Assembly: GCF_918797505.1 (NCBI RefSeq)
Contig: NC_092800.1
Coordinates: 43,020,369 to 43,084,368, forward strand
DNA length: 64,000 bases
Source: Bemisia tabaci
Taxonomy: Eukaryota; Arthropoda; Insecta; Hemiptera; Aleyrodidae
Direction: 5' to 3'
In this document: one piece after another, positions 12,224 to 24,253 of the stretch
How the letters are laid out: every line of letters begins with the position of its first letter
Position numbering within the stretch: the first letter of the stretch is position 1
Position numbers and translations under genes: made by a program
Notes under the pieces: model-generated
Told to the model about the DNA's origin: nothing
The model's database searches: none
The model's input: only the letters and a program-made list of their open reading frames with translations

Positions 12224-12239
12224 GTTTCGCCGAGGAAAT

Positions 12240-13285
12240 TTGGTGGTGAATCATTATATCCTCACCTTCCGGCGCAAGTATCCTAAGGGCCATGCGACGT
12301 TTCAAAATTTCTGCCGCCATTTTATTTTTTTTAGAGACATTTTTGGTTCGATCCGTTTGAAAATTTCACTGAATTTTCTTCGAGCTGCCAATAAAATTGA
12401 GAAATTGTTGGTTTGATCCGTTTTAAAATTTTACCGGATTTTCTTTGTGCTGCCGATTTTCAAGTAGATTCAGCCAAAAATTTCTCTGTAAAAAATGGAA
12501 TAACGGTGAAAATTTTGGGAAGCTGCATGACGCTTGTGATACTATTTGGCCGGAAGGATACGTGCATCAATCTTTCATTGTCAATTAATATATAATTGTC
12601 AATAAATAGATAAAAAAAAGAGCTAGCATCAAAATCGTCAAGTTCGAGTTTGACAGAACCGAGAATTCGCGTGATAAAGAATCTCGGATGGATCACAATG
12701 GCTGCACGAGGGCTGATCTTCGCCTACATCGAAAACTGAAGGCGAAATACCTAAGTGCGTTGTCTTTATACCCTTTTTTAATTATAAAGAACGAATCTTT
12801 TTCACGAGATGGGGCAAGTGCAAAATGCGAGATGCAAGCGAAAAATTGGACGGAAAAATCTCTTGATTTTCTCTAGAATCCTCAGCTTCTCCCCTCGATT
12901 AATTCTAACTAAGAACAAATGTTCAAAAAATGTTTCCGACGGAATTCGGTTCAATAACGCATGGCGATTTTTCCGAGAGATTGCGATGGACATAATAAAT
13001 TCTCTCAATTTCTACAGCACGCTGAAAAAATTTCCTCAACTCTGCAATTCGTTGGAAATTCCCTGTCACTTTACTTTTGTCCAGATTTTCAAGATCGCTG
13101 GCCATTCTGCGGAATGCGTGAGTTTTTTTACTTAATTGAAAATTCTAAAAAGAAAAGATAAGCAGCAAAACTTGAATGATGGAAAACGCAATATGGGTTC
13201 GTTTAAAAAAAAAAAAAAAAAAAAAGGGAGCAGAAAATATTTCAATAATTGCAATCATTTTAAACAAATTGCAAACGATCCTTTT
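12240..13285. other. Intergenic, nothing identified
   Basis: A+T-rich sequence with overlapping short open frames on both strands around 12800-13160, which suggests a decayed foldback. An A run lies at 13206-13225. Confidence 0.45.
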
Positions 13286-13289
13286 GGTG

Positions 13290-13809
13290 GAGGCGGGTAG
13301 TTGCGATGGACGCAAAAGATCAATTCGCGAGGGACTCTATACCTAGTTAGTCCATCATTTTTCCCCTTTGTCTATAGCAACCGCCCGCTTCCACCAATAG
13401 GATTGCTCCATTTTCCCTTCGTTCCCAGCAGGCTGGTAATTAAAATGTATAGACAAAGCACTAGACAAAGGAAACGAAGGGAAAATGGCATGGGCGGATC
13501 CAGCAAATTGGCAACATTGTTTTTCTCCATTTAAACCTATGGAAACTTATCGATTCTTGGAGGGGCCAGGTGCTCCAACAAGAATCGATTATTTAACGTA
13601 GATTTAAATGGAGAGAATGCGGTGTTGCCAAATTGCTAAATCCGCCTCTGGAAAATGGAGCGATACTATTGGTGGAGGCAATAGACGCAGGCCATCATTT
13701 CCTCCTTTGTCTAAAACAACCACCCGTTTCAACCGACAGGATCACTCCATTTCCCCTTCGTCTCCTTTGTCTATTGCTTTGTCTATAAATTTCAATAATC
13801 AGCCTGCTG
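13290..13809. mobile_element. Two AGACAAAG family copies, one carrying a nested hAT-like MITE
   Basis: A left partial copy (about 13290-13437) ends in CAGCAGGCTGG. The next copy starts in the same bases and ends CAATAATCAGCCTGCTGG at about 13809. The second copy is interrupted at 13489-13650 by a hAT-like MITE with an exact GAAAATGG duplication. Confidence 0.8.
13489..13650. mobile_element. hAT-like MITE (CATGGGCGGATCC), exact 8-bp TSD, nested
   Basis: The ends are CATGGGCGGATCCAGC and GCTAAATCCGCCTCTG. GAAAATGG directly flanks both sides (13481-13488 and 13651-13658). It sits inside a larger foldback element of the AGACAAAG family (about 13430-13809), so it inserted later than its host. Confidence 0.93.
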
Positions 13810-14086
13810 GGGGACCGTGCTCCTCATTAACATCATATCACCGCGGAAGGAGGGGAGAATATTCCAGGATGATGGCATCCGAGCTTCTCTGTTAACTGTT
13901 AGCTACAGTTGAAAGCGCCGTCAAAATCGATACGTGTGTTACACTTGACGTGTGCACCAGCATCCTCAGCTCTCCGCAACGGAATCGATCCGCTTGAGTG
14001 TTTATCCTCAAATTAAAGAAGAGACGAAATCCTGGAAACGGAAGTTGTCAGATTTTCCCGCTCGGGAAGCCCTACCATTCCTACCA

Positions 14087-14275
14087 ATTGAGATGTTACA
14101 TGTGTGAGGAATTTGCGATTTGACCATCGATTCTTACGTAAAAGTTGGCGAGAAACACGATGGTGCCACTGGTTTTCCCTGGAAGCAACTCCCAAGCTCA
14201 AAAAAAGCTCTCAAAGTTGAGGCCAAATGGAAGGAATATCCCACGCTATCCTGAGAGTGCATCTCTACTGCAAAA
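14087..14275 (+). repeat. Dispersed non-palindromic repeat, copy 1
   Basis: GAGATGTTACATGTGTGAGG through ATATCCCACGCTATCCTGAG matches 53828-54004 over about 180 bp with scattered changes. The arms do not pair, so this is not a foldback. A fragment (CTTACGCAAAAATTTGG, AGAGAAACACC) may lie at 10350. Confidence 0.82.
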
Positions 14276-14998
14276 AGTTGAGAGAACATTTTTTCCCGGA
14301 AACAAAAAAGGTCCCTTTACGCAGATCCCGTCAATAATGAAGCAAGATTTTTTTCTTCGTTATCATAGAAAAATACTTTGTGATTTTCGTTATCAAATGT
14401 GAAAAGCGACCTCTAGACCAGAAAAGTTGTTCCGTTTGGCGACGTGCTTGTGCGCTTTTCACGACTGAATAGAACGATCGTTGCCGAAAAATTAAAAGAG
14501 CTTTGGAGGTAGTTTGCGACCATCAAATGCTCAACTTAAGGTCATATCAATAGACTTAATCAAGAAGCCTGTTTTGTTCCTCCTCGAATTTAATTTGGGT
14601 ATCTCTTCGAGAAGTGCTATTCTGACGACCTGAATAATAATGGTTTACACTCGTGAGAAATTCACCAAAAAAAACCAAAACAAAACTAAGATGAAATGGA
14701 GGGCCGAGTATTTTAAAAAAGAATCATAGAGAAAACCCAATGGGGGCGAGAGGGGAAATAATTAAAAAGATTAAAAACCAAAATTTGAAATTGCGTTTTC
14801 ATAGATTTTCTTTCAATTCCAAGGACTGAGGCTTGGTTCAAATTGATCACCAGACTCTTTCGGTTCGAAAGACCGAAGTTTATGGTCACAGTTACTGCAT
14901 TTCCATAAGCTAGCCAAAGTTTGGTTTCTGAGCCCGAAAATTTCTTGTCCAGAATTTTCTTGTTCAGGTCCACAAATAATGACAAAAATCGTCCTAAA

Positions 14999-15225
14999 CA
15001 CTGGAAAAAAATCACATTGGATCTAGAGTCCAGACTCTTGAAAACATTGACAAGAAAAAATACTCTTGATTCAATCAGATTTAAGCTTAAATCAAAAGGA
15101 AATCCGCTCAAATTAAGAGGCTTGGTTCTTGATTTAAGCTTAAATCTGATTAAATCTAGAGTATTTTTTCTTGTCGATGTTTTTAAGAGTCTGGACTCTA
15201 GATCCAATGTGTTTTTTTTCCAGTG
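14999..15225. mobile_element. CACTGG foldback MITE, copy 3
   Basis: A 227-bp foldback with CACTGGAAAA and TTTCCAGTG ends and AA on both flanks. It is nearly identical in its arms to the copy at 361. Its arms make long open frames on both strands that are not genes. Confidence 0.93.
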
Positions 15226-15983
15226 AACGGTGTTATGAGCTTTCAAAGCTTCCAAATCTTGTCCGATTTTTTCCATTGACTCGACTCACTGTGCGTCCGA
15301 TTCTCTGATCGGCAACAGTGCCGAGATTTCATTCGAGTCACGCGCGGGAGTCCCGCGTTTGGGAAACAAATTAGTCGGCCAACGGGAACAACAACAACAA
15401 CGGGAGCTTTGATTTGAGCTCCGAGTGTATTGGAAACCTAGCGGATACGTCGGAGCTTTCCCGGGCAAGAAAATTCCCGCGGTTACCGGCGGAGGGGGCG
15501 GGGGCGTAATTTCAGCGATTAATAACTGTTGGCCACCATTAATCTCCTTCGGGCCGCCGGTAATTTATTAGTTGCTCCTTTATTGTATTTGCTAACACCT
15601 GCAGCGGCATCTCCTCTATTTTCACGCGCATCAAACTGGAAAACCCATGTTCCCGCTCAACAGCTCCGCGTGCGGTAAAAAAAAGAAAAAGAAAGAAAAA
15701 AAAAACAATAGGTTCAGCGGGATGTGGAGTAACCGAGGACCGCTGACTGAAACCAATACGCCCGATACGTTTTCTGTGGTTGTTGCGTATCAATTGGACT
15801 GCACTTTTGAAAAAAGGACTAAAATTTCAGGCTCATGGATAAAACCACCTATCTGCGTAGGGAAACTAATGGGTACTTACACGAAAAAAATTAAATCGCT
15901 GATTTAACAATTCAATTGCTAAAAAAATTGGCTGCAATGTTTCAACGTGGATTTTACAACAAAAAAATGCTACTTTAACTACT

Positions 15984-16214
15984 CACTGAAAAAAAAACCC
16001 ACATTGGATCTAGAGTCCAGACTCTTGAAAACATTGACAAGAAAAAATACTCTTGATTCAATTAGATTTTTGCTTAAATCAAAAGGATATCCGCTCAAAT
16101 TAAGAGGCTTGGTTCTTGATTTCAGCAAAAGTCCGATTGAATCAAGAGTTATTTTCTTGTCGATGTTTTTAAGAGTCAGGACTCTAGATCCAATGTGTTT
16201 TTTTTCCCCCAGTG
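15984..16214. mobile_element. CACTGG foldback MITE, copy 4
   Basis: Same family, with slightly altered ends (CACTGAAAA and CCCCCAGTG). No flanking duplication is recognisable (CT to the left, TA to the right), so the ends or flanks have decayed. Confidence 0.88.
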
Positions 16215-16860
16215 TATTTTGCCTCTGATAAACTGATCTCTGATGCGGTGGCGAAGGCAATGTGCGACATTAAAAGGAGAAAAAATCAAAGGGGAAAAAT
16301 CTGAAAATTCCTCCTCTCACAACAGTTGAAACTGGACAAGAATCTCACGTGGTTTACAAACCGAAATGCATTGAGATTTCACGATCAAAAAAATATTTAA
16401 AAACCGATGAATATGCGCTCGGCTTCACTTCAAACACCCCGAGAGGTAAGTGTTAAAAAAAGAGAGAAACACGCGAATGCTTTCCTGAAAATAAAGTTAC
16501 AGGGGCAGATATTTGATTATTCATCTCCTTCCTAGCGAGAAGACTTTGACACTTCAAAGGTCAACTTTCTTGGTCGAGTTTTTGAAACGTTGGGGGCGGG
16601 CGGATCGAGAGGTTGAATGAAGATTTCTCGGAGCGTTTTTTATTTGATCCGGAGAGCAGTTCGTATTAGAAGCGAACAAGTCGATTACTGGATGCGCTCT
16701 GGAATGCGAGAACTTTTACGGGCCTGGAATCTCAGCAGCGAATTGAGTTGTTAGTTTTACAGCCACCGATTAAGCGCGGGAAGTTTCGGAGGAAGACGCG
16801 GATCAAAGAAGCTCGATTAATTTCCAAGTCTTGTGATGGAGAAACTGGAGAACAAGATAC

Positions 16861-17105
16861 CGTGCTAGGGAAAAACGCCGTATCAACCTTCGTCAGTTGC
16901 CAAATGTCCTTAGATTAAATACGGATTTTCAAGAAATTTCGTGAAGGTTTTCCGTTAAATTTTTCAGAGATTTTCTTCGTACACAGATCTAAACTATCTG
17001 AAAATTTCATTATAAAATATCCATAACTCTCTCCTAAAATAAACGTTTCATTGGAGGAAATTTGGCGACTCTCGAATGTTCATACGCCGTTTTTCCTTAG
17101 CACGG
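16861..17105. mobile_element. CCGTGCTAAGG foldback, copy 1
   Basis: The left end CCGTGCTAGGGAAAAACGCC and right end GCCGTTTTTCCTTAGCACGG pair. Inner TTGCCAAATGTCC pairs with GGAAATTTGGCGA. Confidence 0.82.
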
Positions 17106-17109
17106 CGGA

Positions 17110-18796
17110 GAAGCACCGGAGCGATGTCAAAGGATAAATAGATATTGAAACTTCGCGTTCCATTTCACGGTTTCATGGTCAGGTAGATAGACGCTAATTA
17201 AAAATGTGATAATTCAATCGATGTAATATTGTCAGCAGGAATACCAGCAATGAAACGCACTGCAAAAAAATGGTTACAGCCATTTTTAATGAATTAAAAA
17301 AATTCACGTTGATTTAAAAAAAAATTGAGATGGAGAACTTTTTTTTATTTTGAGAAAAATTTTTGGGGTGAAATAATTTCGGTCATTCGGATTAGTTTAT
17401 TTTCTCCTTTTTTCAACTCAAACAGATGTAAAGTTATACAAGACAAACTTAATTTTCTTTCAATTGAAGGAGACTCATTTGAATTGGAGAAAAAAATCAC
17501 TCGATTGAGATTTAAAATTATTTGGGAACGCTTTTCGAACTCGAAAATTTGGTGATAGAATTTTCGGCAGTGCTGAAAAATGTTCGCGAGAGAAAACTCG
17601 AGAAATAATAACGGTTTAACTTTTAAATAATTAAGAAAATTAAAAAAAAAAACCTGTCATGAGCTTCCAGAAATAAGGCGGAGACTTAGTTAATTGGAGT
17701 GTATTATAAGAATAAGTTCTTTATCAAGATGAAGTTTCCTTTTGAGCAAATAATAATAATCCTGAAAATCATGCGAGCTTTCCACGCAAACTTAAAATCC
17801 TAGCTTTTATCAACAACAAATGGGACTAATTTTGGTGCCTAAAACATTTGAAAGTATCAACAAGGGAGACATGAAGTATGTTGATAGTTTTTTAAGTATA
17901 AGGTCACAGAGAAAAATTTCTAATCGATCAAAAGGAACTTCTAATGAGTTTTTCCCAAAAAAGAATTCCAGTCGTTTTGAAAAGTTCCGGTTGTTATAGA
18001 ACAGGGTTCATGAGGACTTGTATAAACCAAAATCAAGAGCTTTTCAAGAGGTGCAAGTCAGTAAAATTAAGGAGTATCAAGGATTTTTCGAAGGCCCTTG
18101 AAAGTATTTCCAAGTGTTTTTTCGAGGATGTACAGAAAAAAAGAAAAAAAGAAAAAAGAACAAAGACTCCGAAGAGTGCTTTGAAAATAGAAGATAATTT
18201 TTCCTGTCCCTGCAAAGTTTTCTGCTACCTACTCGTATTAAGACAAAAGTGAAACACACAGACAACGCTATTGGACATTGTAGAAGTTACCAAAAGCAAA
18301 AGAAAAGAAACACCGATTATCCGTGCGATCATAAACGAAACATCCAGTATGATGCACATGCAGAATTCAGGGGCTTCTAAGCAAATTTATGCAATTTTCA
18401 AAGTTCATGGGTATTTTAGGACAATGGAGAACAGACTTGATCAAGGAGAAAATATTCTTGGATTTACCGTTTAGAAGATAAATCAAGAAGAAAAACGTTT
18501 CTGCTTAAATATTTCTGCTTGAATCAAGTTTATTCTTTCCTCCAAAGGGCTTAACAACTCCAAAAAATAAATGAATGAGAAAAATGAATTCAAAGGTTTT
18601 TCGAGGCGTCATGAACCCTTTTTGAGGGTTTTACACATTTTTTGAATATCTCTAAAATTAAACATAGCATCCTGGTTCAACTGTTATTAATAACCTCTAC
18701 AATTTCATTCTACGGTGAAAAATAATCAACGGAAGCTCCTTTGGATCATGGTGGAATTTCCCTCGGTGAACGTGACAAAAAAAATGAGCAAAAACG
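17110..18796. other. Intergenic, A+T-rich, nothing identified
   Basis: Several short open frames on the plus strand (17325-17555, 17944-18252), of low complexity and rich in K, F and S. No family is recognised and no splice structure is convincing. Confidence 0.45.
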
Positions 18797-19720
18797 GACC
18801 GAGTTTATCAGAAAGGAACCAACCCACATTTTCGAAAAAATTAAGTTAAGAATGTTTTCGAGTTCCACAAGCCGTATATTTTCTCCTGTCAAAAACAGAA
18901 ATTCGTTTGTGAGAAGAGGGGTTGAATTGAGAATAAAATTGCTAAAATTTGAAAAACTCAATCATTCCTTACTTAATTATTTGTCCGTATAAAGTAAATA
19001 AGTAAGGAAAGATCGAGTATTTAAAATTTTAGCGATTTTATTCTTGATATAAGCGTGCTTCTCTTGTTTTTTAGCCTTATTATCATCAATATTTTAACTT
19101 GAGGGGTTAAAGTTTATTTTCTACATCGAATTTTGCAGAAATAAAACGTTGAACCTCTTTTTCTTCGTTTCAACTTAAATGGGTCGGTTCCTCTCTCAAA
19201 AACCCGGTCCAAATAAGGGTACGAACGGACGAATTAATATAATTGATAATTTCTATTTTCGACTTTCAGTTTTTGGTAGGAGAGAATAACAGCTAGTGGG
19301 ACTCAAAAACATTCTTAACTTAATTTTTCGAAAATGCGGGTCGGTTTCTTTCTCAAAAACTCGGTCCAAATAAGGGCAGATCAGAGGAATGGAAATAATT
19401 GATAATTTCTGTTTTTCGACTTTCAGTTTTTGGTGGGAGAGAATACACAGCTAGTGGGACTCAAAAACTTTCTTAACTTAATTTTTCGAAAATGCGGGTT
19501 GGTTCCTTTCTAATGAACTCGATCGAAATAAGGGTACGAACGGACGAATTAATATAATTGATAATTTCTGTTTTTCGACTTTCAGTTTTTGGTAGGAGAG
19601 AATATACAGCTAGTGGAACTTAAAAACATTCTTAACTTAATTTTTCGAAAATGCGGCTTGGTTCCTTTCGGATAAAATCGGTCCAGATAAGGGTAGAAAA
19701 GAGGAATTGAAATAATTGAT
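18797..19720. mobile_element. Large relative of the CAGAAAGGAACCAA family with tandem core
   Basis: The left arm (18797-18870: CGGACCGAGTTTATCAGAAA, GGAACCAACCCACATTTTCG) is the inverse of the repeated right-hand units, such as CGAAAATGCGGGTTGGTTCC. The right side carries four tandem units of about 158 bp at 19181-19720. Confidence 0.8.
19181..19720. repeat. Tandem array, about 158-bp period, four units (last partial)
   Basis: Units start with GGGTCGGTT-type words at 19181, 19338, 19496 and 19655. Each unit contains GGTCCAAATAAGGG, AATTGATAATTTCTGTTTTT and TAACTTAATTTTTCGAAAAT. Spacings are 157, 158 and 159 bp. Confidence 0.9.
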
Positions 19721-20221
19721 ATTTACCAGATGAGCGTGAAGTTGGAGGGCTGCGGGTCCGGGCACGGTATCGGCGGCGGAGCGACCGGTCGCGGAAAAGT
19801 GGACGGGAGGGATCATGACGGAAGGGAAATTGCGGGCGACGCCGGGCGGCGCGGGGGCGGCGGGCGAAGGGACCGGGGAGCCGCGCGCAAGGGATGCCAG
19901 GGATGCTGCGAGGGAACGTGAGAACTAGCCGAGCGGGATCGGCGGCGGTCGAGTCCCGGCGTCCCTCCGCGCAGGTCCGCCCGCGCGGGATCGATGGCGG
20001 CTGCGCAGGGACGCCCGAGGGATGAACCCGCACCCGAGGCCGGAGACCCCAAGCCCAAGGGATCCCGAGCCGCGTCTGAGGGCGTCCCAGCTTGAGCCGG
20101 CGACGACGCTGCCAGGATTTTAACAGGGTCGCTCCGCCGATTTAAAATTGGTGCCCTCCGGCGAATCTTTTTCTGGGGACGTCCCTGAGTTTTCAGAAAA
20201 TAAGGGATGAAGAATTATACA

Positions 20222-20580
20222 CACGGAGAAAAAAATCTCGTGCGTGGGACCCGAAATTCAGGTCATATGGATCTCTGAAGTTTTCGGATTGAGCATCTGA
20301 ACACTTTAGGTCTAGCTGTCGAGGTTCGGATCACACATCTGAAACTTCAGTTCTTACATCTGAAGTACTACAGATGTGAGAGCCGAAGTTTTTCGGATGT
20401 GAGAACCAAAGTTTTTCGGATGTGAAAACCGAAGTACTTCAGATGTAAGAACTGAAGTTTCAGATGTGTGATCCAAACCTCAGCAGCTGGACCTAAAATG
20501 TTCAAATGCTCCATCCGAAAACTTCAGAGATCGATATGACCTAAACTTCGGGTCCCATGCACGAAATTTTTTTCTCCGTG
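20222..20580. mobile_element. CACGGAGAAAA foldback element
   Basis: The ends are CACGGAGAAAAAAATCTCGT and TTTTTTTCTCCGTG. The arms pair for most of about 360 bp. The centre repeats a short word set (TTCGGATGTGA, CTTCAGATGTAAGA, GAAGTTTCAGATGTG) in both orientations. It has no coding potential. Confidence 0.88.
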
Positions 20581-20626
20581 TAGGATTATTTAGTCAGCGT
20601 GGCGGAAGAGTATAGGAAAAATTGTT

Positions 20627-20895
20627 GGAATTGATAGATAAAGCCACAGACAAAGAAAATATAGGGAGTATGGAGCGATCCTACCGGCTGAAATCGGTGT
20701 TTCTTAAATACCAAAAGGGGTAGAGGGGGGGGGGGGTGAACGATGGACTAACTATAGGGTCTCTCGTGGGCTGCCGTTAGATAGTTATTTTTCCATTGCA
20801 TTGTAACCAACCGCTTCCACCAATAGGATCCCTCCATATCCCTTTGATCTCCTTTGTCTACAGCTTTGTCTATTAATTTCAACGATCAGCCAGCT
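20627..20895. mobile_element. AGACAAAG foldback element
   Basis: TTGATAGATAAAGCCACAGA at the left and TTTGTCTATTAATTTCAACG, then ATCAGCCAGCTG, at the right pair. The centre carries TATAGGGTCTCTCGTGGGC, as in the copy at 11361, plus a G run. Confidence 0.83.
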
Positions 20896-21964
20896 GAAGC
20901 TTCACAAAGCGATACGTTTAAGGGCAGTGTTCGTGGTAGCTTTCCATAATCTGAATCAATTGCTTTTCGAGGAGTTGGGATAAGAGATGTAAATTTCATG
21001 AAATTTCGACTTTGAATACCATTGAACGCAAAGGAGTAGTGAAATCTCAGTTTTGAAACGGGGGAAAAAAATCATCAGTCCTTAAGGAATCTGGATCTCA
21101 TCTTCAATATGGGAATACAACGATATAATTTTTAACAGTGTAGGACTCTCGAGGATCTTTCAAGAACTTCAAAAAAACATTGGAGTGCTTTCAAAGATAT
21201 ACGTAAAAATTTAAAGTACTTCCAAGACTGTGTAAAAAATGTTGAATTACTTTCGAGAATGTATGAAAAAAAAAAAAAAAAAAAATTAAGATCTACGAAA
21301 ATGCTATTAGAGATTTCCTCTTCGTTTACATTTATTCTCTACTTTCAATAGATTAATGAAGTTTCAAATGTATGAGTTTGGGTAAGAGTTTCCACTTCAT
21401 GGCCCGAGTTTTTCACAGAGAGATTCAGACTAGAACTATCTTCACAACACCTGATGACATTTAGGTTGTTCCGAATTTGAGCTCTTCATGTGGGACTAAC
21501 CGGAATCCTCAAGGAAAAAACGGGCATTATTGCATAAATACACAAGAAATTGGTATCATTCAAGAGCGCGTGGGCACCCTTTCTCAGGACTAAACGTTCC
21601 GAGAACGGAACCGTTAAGTTTAATGAGACAGGAGACGCGACTCGCGGAGGAAGAGATCCGAAATTGGGTCACTTAATTGTGCATCTGTGTGTTAAATTTA
21701 ACGCTCATCTCTCGCCAAAGGGGACAGAGTTAAAGTTTCGGCCTTTAAATGAACTTATTTCTTCTTGCGTGAAAATCTCAAGTCTCAAGATAATCCTTAT
21801 CGGGGACCGGCGAGCTTCCCTCCGTTCTTTTCGACCCACATTCGAGGCTCATACGCGGTTCTTACCGACTGAGCGGAAAGATGCTTCATTCAAAATTTAT
21901 TTTCGCGAGTATATAGGTATAAAAGTTCTATATCAAAAGGTTGTAATTCACGGCGGTTTTTTTT
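20896..21964. other. Intergenic, one 140-codon open frame of unknown status
   Basis: The open frame 21550-21972 (+) is the longest gap-free plus-strand frame that I do not see explained by a repeat. It begins with a non-ATG codon, shows no domain, and its 3' end runs into the TCCTGATTTT repeat. I do not call it a gene. Confidence 0.4.
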
Positions 21965-22229
21965 CAGTTTGAGAAATCCTGATTTTTGACTGCTAAGTCC
22001 TGATTTCATAATTTTTTCCAAATCCTGATCAAATCTTGCTTTTTTGCGAAAAAAAAATTAAAATTTATGCATAAGCGCATGCGAAAGCATAAAAAAATCC
22101 GATCGGAGAGCCGAATGTTCTCAAATCCTGATTTTACGACCGATTTTTCCTCAAATCCTGATGAAATCGGGATTAAATCCAGATAGAATCGGCAAAATCA
22201 GGAACATCCTGATGCTAGACACCCTGTTG
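21965..22229. repeat. TCCTGATTTT degenerate repeat ending GCTAGACACCCTG
   Basis: Repeated AATCCTGATTTT words are followed by TGATGCTAGACACCCTGTT. The left end is not sharply defined. Confidence 0.75.
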
Positions 22230-22528
22230 TATGCTGAGGGCTATTTCTGGGGCGGGGGGGGGGGGGCCTATTTCGCATACCCTTTTTCGGAGAACCCTTA
22301 TCATCTGGTAAACTTAAGCCTGGTATCACGTATTGAAAAGTAAAATTTGATACTTGAAAAAAAAAAAAAATTTAAGCATTTCGAATTTCAGGTTCTAAAA
22401 ACGCTCTTATTGGCACCCATTCTTTCATCCTGTGAACTTTTATTTTGCACTTCTGGGGTTTGGCCCCTTCTGTCAGGAACCCCGAAAAATATGACTGGGA
22501 TTCCGGACAAGCGTGCGCTGGAAGCTTC

Positions 22529-22783
22529 ACTGCCGTGCTAAGGAAGAACGCCATAAGAGCCTTCAGACGTTGCCAAGTTTCCTGCGATAAAAACCGAATT
22601 TACTGGGAAAATTGTGAATATTATTCTTCAAAATTTTCAGACAATTTTGTACGCAATTTAATCTAAAATATACGAAAATTTCAAGGAAATATATGCAAAA
22701 CTTTCTTCAAAAATACGTGTTTTATTCGGGGAAATTTGGCAACTCTCGAATGTTCATACGGCGTTTTTCCTTAGCACGGTAGT
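22529..22783. mobile_element. CCGTGCTAAGG foldback, copy 2
   Basis: ACTGCCGTGCTAAGGAAGAA and CCTTAGCACGGTAGT form the ends. The right half matches the copy ending at 17105 closely (CTCGAATGTTCATACG). Target duplication is not evident. Confidence 0.85.
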
Positions 22784-23752
22784 GTAGCCGTATGGATGAG
22801 TAGATCATAACGAGCTGACTCCTTCATATCTGACGACCCTGAGCAGGGCCTACCCACCCGATTAGTTCCACGCTGATTGCTCGATAGTCGATACTCAAGC
22901 GACACACCTCGTCTTACCCATCTCCGCGATACCCGCGCGATACGCCTACGACTTCGACGCGCATGCGCATTCTTACCGACCACAGGACAGCCGAGCCGGA
23001 GGTCCAATAATGAGCCATCGAAATGTCTCATTGTTTCGCGCCCGGGCCCAGGCGGGACCTCCTCCCCTTCCACGGGATATTTTCGAGCCACGTTGCCGAT
23101 TATCCACGTATTAAATTTTTCGGCAGGACATTATACTATAATATTTCGGCAAGCTTTTAAATGGAATGATTTTTGTAAGGGGCCAAATTGTATTGAATGG
23201 AGGAAATACATAGGGAAATATGTTTAAAGGTTGGTTCCGTTGTGAGAGTCAATGTAAAAAATGAACTTTAAATCCATGTTTGGAACTTATTTTTTGTGAG
23301 ATACGGTTTTTTCGGCAGTAGAAAATAAGATACTCTTCTCTTCATGCTCAAAAAATAAAAAACCATCTTTCAGAGAAAGTAATTTGGCTCTTTTCTCAAT
23401 ACAGGGTCTTACAGGATATCAATGTTGAAAGTACCAAAGCATGAATTTTGATTGGGGTGACTGAAATTTTTAGATTATACATTTTTCATGTTTTCTTTTG
23501 CAAGGGAATTTTGCTCTTTTTCGCGCAAAATTGTCAGAGAGCATTGTTGAATAAACAAGGGAAAACAATAAGAAGACGGTATAAAGCGGTACGTCGCGAG
23601 TTCGTACCTCGCGCCATCGCGCCTTCAATTTTGAGGACGCAATACGGACATCCATCAAGCACGAATAGTTGTATCTCTGCGCCGTCATCAATGCGCATCC
23701 TTTCCCTTGGTCTATTTCCATGATGCGATGCTTCTGTTCGTCTCGGTTGGAC

Positions 23753-23955
23753 CGCGTTTAGCAGAAAGGAACCAAGCTACATCAGCTATCGCCAAGTTTA
23801 AACGGGCAATTCAATTTTTTACAAGAAAACGTTTGTGCGTATTTCTATGAAAATTCTTATGGAATTCGCTTCGTAAAATGCAGAAAATTCACTGCAATTT
23901 GCACAAAAATCCGCACAGCCGTTTTCATGTAAGCAATTAAATTGCCCAATTTTTT
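23753..23955. mobile_element. CAGAAAGGAACCAA foldback, right part eroded
   Basis: The left arm is GCGTTTAGCAGAAAGGAACC with CATCAGCTATCGCCAAGTTT. The opposite arm is visible only as GCAATTAAATTGCCCAAT at about 23931. The terminal right arm is missing. Confidence 0.75.
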
Positions 23956-24018
23956 TAACAAAAAACCGAACCGCTTTATAGACTCATTATTCAGCTGTTT
24001 GTCTTTTTTTGAAAACCA

Positions 24019-24253
24019 CACTGGAAAAAAAAAACACATTGTATCTAGAGTCCAGACTCTAAAAAACATCGACAAGAAAAAGTACTCTTGATTCAATCAG
24101 AATCTAGCTTAAATCAAGAACCAAGCCTCTTAATTTAAGCGGATTTCGTTTTGATTCAAGCAAAAATCCGATTGAATCAAGAGTATTTTTTCTTGACAAT
24201 GTTTTCAAGAGTCTGGACTCTACATAGATCCAATGGTTTTTTTTTTTCCAGTG
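24019..24253. mobile_element. CACTGG foldback MITE, copy 5
   Basis: A 235-bp foldback with a CA dinucleotide on both flanks. It lies just to the right of a member of the cagaaaggaacca family at about 23753-23955. Confidence 0.92.

Noticed and set aside
21550..21972. 140-residue protein gene
   Set aside because: It has a non-ATG start, no recognised domain, no splice partners, and a 3' end lying in a degenerate repeat.
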